Source: CAYTLQ01 sp964438715 (GTDB lineage Bacteria; Bacteroidota; Ignavibacteria; Ignavibacteriales; Ignavibacteriaceae). Taken from it: a stretch of 19,267 nt of DNA. Made by a program: the position numbers and the translations under genes. Positions 14,671 through 19,267 of the stretch are shown piece after piece; the stretch's first letter is position 1; every line of letters begins with the position of its first letter. The notes below the pieces were generated by a model, which made no database searches, was not told the DNA's origin, and saw nothing but the letters and a program-made list of their open reading frames with translations. The stretch covers positions 1 through 19,267 of the forward strand of contig CAYTLQ010000069.1 of the NCBI GenBank assembly GCA_964438715.1, given 5' to 3'.

Positions 14671-16038
14671 ATGGAAAAGTCAATTTCAAGAAAGATTGCA
14701 GAGTATGCAGTGAGCTTAAAGTATGAAGACATTCCGGCAAATGTTCTTCATGAAGCAAAAAGGTATCTTTATGATTCTATTGGCTGTGCATACGGCGCAT
14801 TAAATACAAAAGATGTGAAAATAATAAACGATATTTATACAACTATTGGCGGTAAGGAAGAAGCAACAATAATTGGCACGGGAAAACGGATGCCGGCGGT
14901 TAACGCCGCTTTTCTTAATGCACTCATGATAAGGGCTCTTGACTTTAACGACATATATTGGAAAGAAGATCCGTCACACCCGTCGGATATTATTCCGGCG
15001 GCAATTGCCGCAGGTGAAATGTCCGGCGTTTCTATGAAAGAAGTATTAGTGGGGATAATTCTTGCTTATGAGTTTGAGCAGAGATTATGCGAATTTGCAA
15101 AACCGGGTGTGCGAGAGAGGAAATGGCATCACGCAACTCTTACTCAGTTTGTATCGCCGATTGCAGCAGGCAAAGTAATGGGTTTAACGGTTGATCAGAT
15201 GGTGAATGCAATAGGTATAAGTGGATGTCATAATCATACAATTGGTTGTCCGACTGCAGGAAAATTAACAATGATGAAAAACACTGTTGATCCAATGGCC
15301 ACACAGTCGGGTGTTATGGCCTCATTAATGGCTCAAAGAGGCTACACGGGAACCGAAGCAATCTTTGAGGGAAAAGAAGGGTTGATGGATGTTTTTGGCC
15401 CGGCATGGGATGTGGATGCTCTTTTTCGTGAATTAGGAAGCAGGTTTAAAATATTGGAATGCAGTATGAAGGCATTTCCGACAGAGGCGCTGACACATAC
15501 ACACATAACTGCCACGCTAAAAACGGTAATTAAAAATGATATTAAACCGGAGAATATAGAATCTGTTACGGTTACAACAATTGCAAGAGCCTGCGATATA
15601 TTAGTTGATCCGCATAAATCTCGGCCTGATTCCACAGAAACAGCAGATCATCCACTGCCATATTGTATTGCCGCGGCTATCGTTGACCGTAAAATTACAA
15701 CTCAAACCTTTTCAGAAGAAAAACTTAAAGATCCTGTTTTATTCTCTGTTATTGATAAAATAAAAGGCGAAGCATCAGTTGAATTTGAAAAAATGTTCCC
15801 GGCAAAACAGCCCTCGAAGGTTACTATTAAAACCAACGACGGAAATGTATATTCTGAATATCTTGAATTTCCGAAGGGTGACCCGAGAGAGCCAATGACA
15901 ATGGAAGATTTAAGTAATAAGTTCAATGCACTATCCGCAGAATACTTGTCCGGTGAAAAACAGAAACTGCTTCAGGAAATTATTTTTGACTGCGATAGAT
16001 ATTCAGCCGTTGAATTTATGCAAAAACTGAAAATATGA
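14671..16038 (+). CDS. MmgE/PrpD-family (2-methyl)citrate dehydratase-like protein
   Basis: A 455-residue MmgE/PrpD protein. The N-terminal helical domain carries ALDFNDIYW with D91 and D94, HPSD (103-106), KWHHATLTQF (H153, H154), MKNTVDPMATQSG (K203) and KAFPTEALTHTHI (K267). These regions line the active site in PrpD, MmgE and cis-aconitate decarboxylase (IRG1). The family is cofactor-free. Members dehydrate 2-methylcitrate or citrate to aconitate, isomerise aconitates, or decarboxylate cis-aconitate to itaconate. Sequence alone cannot choose among these. The cluster favours citrate or methylcitrate dehydration, but no methylcitrate synthase or methylisocitrate lyase is present. The gene lies 38 bp after the aconitase gene; its ribosome site is weak. 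Confidence 0.85.
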   Translation: MEKSISRKIAEYAVSLKYEDIPANVLHEAKRYLYDSIGCAYGALNTKDVKIINDIYTTIGGKEEATIIGTGKRMPAVNAAFLNALMIRALDFNDIYWKEDPSHPSDIIPAAIAAGEMSGVSMKEVLVGIILAYEFEQRLCEFAKPGVRERKWHHATLTQFVSPIAAGKVMGLTVDQMVNAIGISGCHNHTIGCPTAGKLTMMKNTVDPMATQSGVMASLMAQRGYTGTEAIFEGKEGLMDVFGPAWDVDALFRELGSRFKILECSMKAFPTEALTHTHITATLKTVIKNDIKPENIESVTVTTIARACDILVDPHKSRPDSTETADHPLPYCIAAAIVDRKITTQTFSEEKLKDPVLFSVIDKIKGEASVEFEKMFPAKQPSKVTIKTNDGNVYSEYLEFPKGDPREPMTMEDLSNKFNALSAEYLSGEKQKLLQEIIFDCDRYSAVEFMQKLKI

Positions 16039-16072
16039 TACGGCAAACGAAAAATATAATTGAGTAATTACT

Positions 16073-17290
16073 ATGAAAAACGAGAATTTAACAGCAGGTG
16101 CCGGAAAAAGAGGCGAACAGGTACGCTCAGACTGTTACATCGAACTTTCATACCGGAAGTTCAGTAAAAATTCTATTTCCATTAAAAGCAAAGTTGGTGC
16201 TCTTTATGGTGATGCAATACATGCACAAATGGAGAAGCTCCTTTCGTTTTTTGAATTAAAAGGCGTTCAGGTTACTGTGGAGGATGCCGGCGCCTTGCCA
16301 TTTGTTCTTGCGGCGAGATTCGAATCAGCCGTTAAAAGATTATTTCCTGATATAAGAACAGAATTTCTCACAGAGCTTTTACCGGGAAATGATAAACCTA
16401 CGACTATTGACCGGCTAAGGCGTTCACGGCTATATCTACCGGGTAATGAGCCGAAGTTTTTTATTAATGCAGGACTACACGGACCAGATGCCCTGATATT
16501 AGATCTGGAGGATAGTGTTGCTCCACCGGAGAAGGACAGTGCAAGAATTCTTGTTCGTAATGCCTTGCGAAGTATTGATTTTTATGGCTGTGAAAGAATG
16601 GTGCGCATCAACCAATTTCCGTTAGGCTACTCAGATCTGGATGCGATACTGCCTCAAAATGTACATGTTATTCTTATTCCTAAAGTGGAATCACCGGAAG
16701 ATATTTCTAAAGTTGAGGATTATATTTCCGTAGTCGAGGAACGGGAGGGAATTCAATGTGACTCATTTCTGATGCCAATAATTGAAAGTGCCGGGGGAGT
16801 TATGTATGCACGGGAGATTGCCTCATCCAGCCCAAGAATTTGTGCTCTTGCTATTGGACTGGAGGATTATACTGCCGATATAGGCACACAACGCACTTTG
16901 GAAGGAAAGGAAAGTTTTTTTGCCCGCTCTGCCGTTGTTAATGCTGCGAAAGCGGCGGGTATTCAGGCAATTGATACGGTATTTTCGGATGTCACGGATA
17001 TGGAAGGACTGCGGGCAAGTGTTATTGAAGCCAAATCTCTGGGTTTTGAAGGCAAAGGAGTTATTCATCCCAGACAGGTTAAAGTAGTGCACGAAGCACT
17101 TGCACCGACAACTGAAGAAATTGAAAAGGCAAAAAAAATCGTTTTGGCGTTTGAAGATGCACAACAAAAAGGACTGGGCGTTGTTGCACTTGGCAGTAAA
17201 ATGATTGATGCACCTGTAGTTAAGCGGGCACAAAGAACCATCAGCCTTGCAATCCAGAATAAACTGATACCTGAAAACTGGATGAACTGA
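16073..17290 (+). CDS. citE: Citrate lyase CitD-CitE fusion (acyl carrier + lyase subunit)
   Basis: One 405-residue chain joins two citrate lyase subunits. Residues about 6-103 resemble CitD, the gamma acyl carrier subunit: AGAGKRG, RSDCYIEL, then GVQVTVEDAGAL and LAARFESAVKR. Residues about 112-405 are CitE/HpcH-type lyase: RLRRSRLYLPGNEPKF (114-129), LDLEDSV (143-149), MPIIESAGG with E238, LEDYTADIG with D265 and D269 (candidate Mg2+ ligands), and GKGVIHPRQ. CitE splits citryl-carrier into acetyl-carrier and oxaloacetate. The prosthetic-group serine of CitD (Ser14 in Klebsiella, in ESSDV) aligns with R18, with S19 next to it, so S19 is the likely but unproven attachment site. CitD and CitE are separate genes in enterobacteria. 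Confidence 0.87.
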   Translation: MKNENLTAGAGKRGEQVRSDCYIELSYRKFSKNSISIKSKVGALYGDAIHAQMEKLLSFFELKGVQVTVEDAGALPFVLAARFESAVKRLFPDIRTEFLTELLPGNDKPTTIDRLRRSRLYLPGNEPKFFINAGLHGPDALILDLEDSVAPPEKDSARILVRNALRSIDFYGCERMVRINQFPLGYSDLDAILPQNVHVILIPKVESPEDISKVEDYISVVEEREGIQCDSFLMPIIESAGGVMYAREIASSSPRICALAIGLEDYTADIGTQRTLEGKESFFARSAVVNAAKAAGIQAIDTVFSDVTDMEGLRASVIEAKSLGFEGKGVIHPRQVKVVHEALAPTTEEIEKAKKIVLAFEDAQQKGLGVVALGSKMIDAPVVKRAQRTISLAIQNKLIPENWMN

Positions 17291-17312
17291 AACCTAATTC
17301 CTGAGATTCAAA

Positions 17313-18881
17313 ATGAAAACAAAAATGAAATTTGTAAAAAACGCCGCAGGTAGAATGGTGCCTGTGGAAGTAAACGGTGAGAAACAAATTCCTTTTAAGG
17401 GAGTAAATAAGTACAAACCATCAGGGTATAAGGCAAAACCACCGGTGAGAAGTTGTATCGATTATCCTGAAGATGGTAATAAGGTAGTGGAAAGTCTTCG
17501 CGAAGCATTGATAAAAGCAGGCATTAAAAATGGTATGACAATATCTACACATCATCACCTGCGTAATGGTGATATATTGACCAATATTTTATTTGATACC
17601 ATCAAATCATTAGGGATAAAAAATATTCGCTGGTTTCCCAGTGCATCATTCCCATGCCACGAGCACCTCATCCCGTACCTTGAAGATGGCACAATTCATC
17701 ACATTGAAGGTAGTATGAACGGTCCGCTTGGGAAGTTTACCTCGATGGGAAAAATGAAGGGTATAGGTGTTTTGCGTTCACATGGCGGCAGGTATCAGTC
17801 AATTCAGGATGGTGAAGTACATATCGATATTGCTGTTATTGCCGCTCCAACAGCCGACCCATTTGGTAATGCAAATGGTGTGAATGGTAAATCGGCATCC
17901 GGTTTAATCGGATTTGCATTAGGTGATAGCGAATATGCAGATAAGGTGATTGTTGTTACCGACAACCTTGTACCATTTCCCTGTATTCCATGGCAGATAC
18001 AAGGTAATAATGTTGATTATGTTGTGAAAATTGACTCCCTTGGCGATGCATCGAAGATTGTTTCAGGTACAACTGAAGTAACAAAGTCGCCTGACAGGTT
18101 ACTGATTGCGGAATATGTTGCTCAGTTTATTGAAGCCGCCGGAATAATGAAAGACGGTTTTTCATTTCAGGCCGGCGCCGGGGGAACAAACCTTGCATTT
18201 GTGCTTTTTCTCAAAGAGCGAATGAAAGCGAAAGGTGTGAAAGCCCGTTTTGTTCGCGGAGGCAGTACAAAATACTTAGTTCAGCTTTTGGAAGAAGGTT
18301 TAACTGATTACATACTTGATGGTCAGACATTCGATCTGGATGGTGTACGCAGTATGAGAGAGAATCCAAGGCATGTTAATACAAGTCCATTTACAAGTTA
18401 TAATTTCCACGGTAAAGGAAACTTTGCTTCAATTGTGGATGTTGCAGTACTCGGAGCCACAGAAGTAGATATAAACTTCAATGCGAATGTTGTAACACAT
18501 TCCGATGGTTTATTGTTACACGGTATAGGCGGATGGCAAAATTGTCTCTACTCGAAATGTACTATTCTGGCAATTCCGTCCTTCCGTGACCGTATTCCTG
18601 TAATACTTGATGAGGTAACTACTCTGTGCGGTCCCGGAGAACTTATCGATGTAGTTATAACAGAAAGAGGAATTGCAATAAATCCGTTAAGACAAGACTT
18701 ACTCTCAGCAGTTGAAGGTTCGGGTCTTCCGGTGAAACCAATTACTGAAATAAAAGCCGAAGTGGATAGAATCTGCGGAGGCAAACCGCGTAAACCGAAA
18801 GTTGATAAAAATAAAGTCGTTGCAGTTGTTAAGTGGGTAGATGGTACAGTCTTAGACTCGGTTTTCAAAGTAATAGAATAG
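17313..18881 (+). CDS. citF: Citrate lyase alpha subunit CitF (citrate:acetyl-carrier transferase)
   Basis: A 522-residue CitF. It swaps acetyl on the carrier domain for citrate, making the citryl-carrier that CitE cleaves. CitF landmarks are STHHHLRNGDILTN (78-91), RSHGGRYQSIQDGEVHIDIAV (155-175), FGNANGVNGK (184-193), FSFQAGAGG (283-291), EVDINFNANVVTHSDG (384-399), GIAINPLR (453-460) and the C-terminal VVAVVKWVDGTVLDSV, which matches enteric CitF almost word for word. Compared with the enteric protein, the SDCHAPL segment reads FPCHEHL. It begins 22 bp after citDE. Together the two genes encode all three citrate lyase subunits, but no citC, citX or citG is nearby. Confidence 0.93.
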   Translation: MKTKMKFVKNAAGRMVPVEVNGEKQIPFKGVNKYKPSGYKAKPPVRSCIDYPEDGNKVVESLREALIKAGIKNGMTISTHHHLRNGDILTNILFDTIKSLGIKNIRWFPSASFPCHEHLIPYLEDGTIHHIEGSMNGPLGKFTSMGKMKGIGVLRSHGGRYQSIQDGEVHIDIAVIAAPTADPFGNANGVNGKSASGLIGFALGDSEYADKVIVVTDNLVPFPCIPWQIQGNNVDYVVKIDSLGDASKIVSGTTEVTKSPDRLLIAEYVAQFIEAAGIMKDGFSFQAGAGGTNLAFVLFLKERMKAKGVKARFVRGGSTKYLVQLLEEGLTDYILDGQTFDLDGVRSMRENPRHVNTSPFTSYNFHGKGNFASIVDVAVLGATEVDINFNANVVTHSDGLLLHGIGGWQNCLYSKCTILAIPSFRDRIPVILDEVTTLCGPGELIDVVITERGIAINPLRQDLLSAVEGSGLPVKPITEIKAEVDRICGGKPRKPKVDKNKVVAVVKWVDGTVLDSVFKVIE

Positions 18882-18898
18882 ATGTTAACAGTATAATC

Positions 18899-18918
18899 AG
18901 AAGTGGAATACCCCTTCT
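18899..18918 (+). terminator. Imperfect hairpin after citF
   Basis: AGAAGTGG-AATA-CCCCTTCT forms a stem of seven pairs with one T/C mismatch, 18 bp past the citF stop. No U-run follows. It may end the citrate-lyase transcript, or belong to the end of the transposable element remnant that begins at 18935. Confidence 0.35.
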
Positions 18919-18934
18919 ATTTACGATAAAGTTC

Positions 18935-19267
18935 CTAAAATTGTGTAAAAGCAAGATTATTAACAAAAGAGGCATTGCCCATAGTCTGATTAATAAAATT
19001 ACTGATTAAGAAGAAGGTTTTATCAAGGCTTCTTACACTTTAAAAACATCCTATTGCATTAGTACGTCTTCTTACCTCTCTTAATGTTATATCTATAGCA
19101 TTACTTGTGTTTATAAAGTGATACAGAAAAGCTGGGAGAGAGCATTTAGTTTTAATATGCTCATCATTACGAAAAACTCTAACAGCATCAGGTTCTGAAT
19201 AACGATATTTTTCTATGAATAATTTTCTTTTCTCTATATACTCACGGTAATCTGTAGATGTATATGT
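18935..19267 (-). pseudogene. IS256/Mutator-type transposase C-terminal remnant with in-frame stop
   Basis: Read on the minus strand from the window edge, the frame gives the C-terminal part of a Mutator transposase: LPAFLYHFINTSNAID, then LREVRRRTNAIGCF, the family's T-NAIE...RRRT...G-F block. A TAA at 19042-19040 interrupts it. The same frame continues with SVRSLDKTFFLISNFINQT and ends at TAG (18937-18935), so the interruption is a single nonsense codon, not a frameshift. The N-terminus lies outside the window, so whether the rest is intact is unknown. The partner inverted repeat is not visible. It marks the citrate-lyase cluster's right border as a mobile-element site. Confidence 0.72.

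Noticed and set aside
195..18972. A 17-bp exact match, ATTATTAACAAAAGAGG, at 195-211 and 18956-18972
   Set aside because: It is AT- and purine-rich, has no extended similarity on either side, and the second copy lies antisense within the transposase remnant. Chance is plausible at this length and composition.

Overview
The window is low in GC and reads as chromosome of a Bacteroidota/Chlorobi/Ignavibacteria-type bacterium. Three things point there. Upstream of genes there are promoter-like pairs of the Bacteroidota kind (TTG, about 20 nt, TAnnTTTG). The SUF operon is long and carries SufT, a bacilliredoxin and an Rrf2 regulator. Most start codons have weak Shine-Dalgarno sequences. The lineage is inferred; there is no rRNA or marker gene here.

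Layout. Bases 1-350 hold a short tandem run of small palindromes and a 40-codon ORF that is little more than a signal peptide. Bases 360-2831 (minus) encode a three-domain lipid enzyme: acyl-adenylating ligase, acyl carrier domain, PlsC acyltransferase. Bases 3002-3499 (minus) encode YajQ. Bases 3591-10296 (minus) are one Fe-S assembly operon, transcribed sufB-sufC-sufD-sufS-sufU-sufT-brx-rrf2. It starts at a promoter near 10340 and ends at a clear hairpin just past rrf2.

Across a 487-bp divergent spacer, a plus-strand cluster runs from 10784 to 18881: NADP-type isocitrate dehydrogenase, a small HD-domain-like protein, aconitase, an MmgE/PrpD-family protein, a CitD-CitE fusion and CitF. The cluster is followed by a decayed IS256/Mutator transposase tail (18935-19267, minus) with an in-frame stop.

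How the genes may work together. Gene order follows a reaction order: 2-oxoglutarate/isocitrate (IDH), isocitrate/cis-aconitate/citrate (aconitase, possibly the PrpD protein), then citrate split to acetyl and oxaloacetate (CitDE + CitF). Read one way this is the carboxylating and cleaving arm of a reductive TCA route. Read the other way it is citrate breakdown or an oxidative route. The window has no citrate synthase, no citrate transporter and none of the usual citrate lyase maturation genes (citC, citX, citG). The CitD domain is also unusual around its prosthetic-group serine. The most interesting part of the window is therefore this unconventional citrate-lyase cluster, with its degenerate HD protein and a structured RNA-like inverted repeat inside it. 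It lies head to head with the operon that would supply Fe-S clusters to its aconitase.
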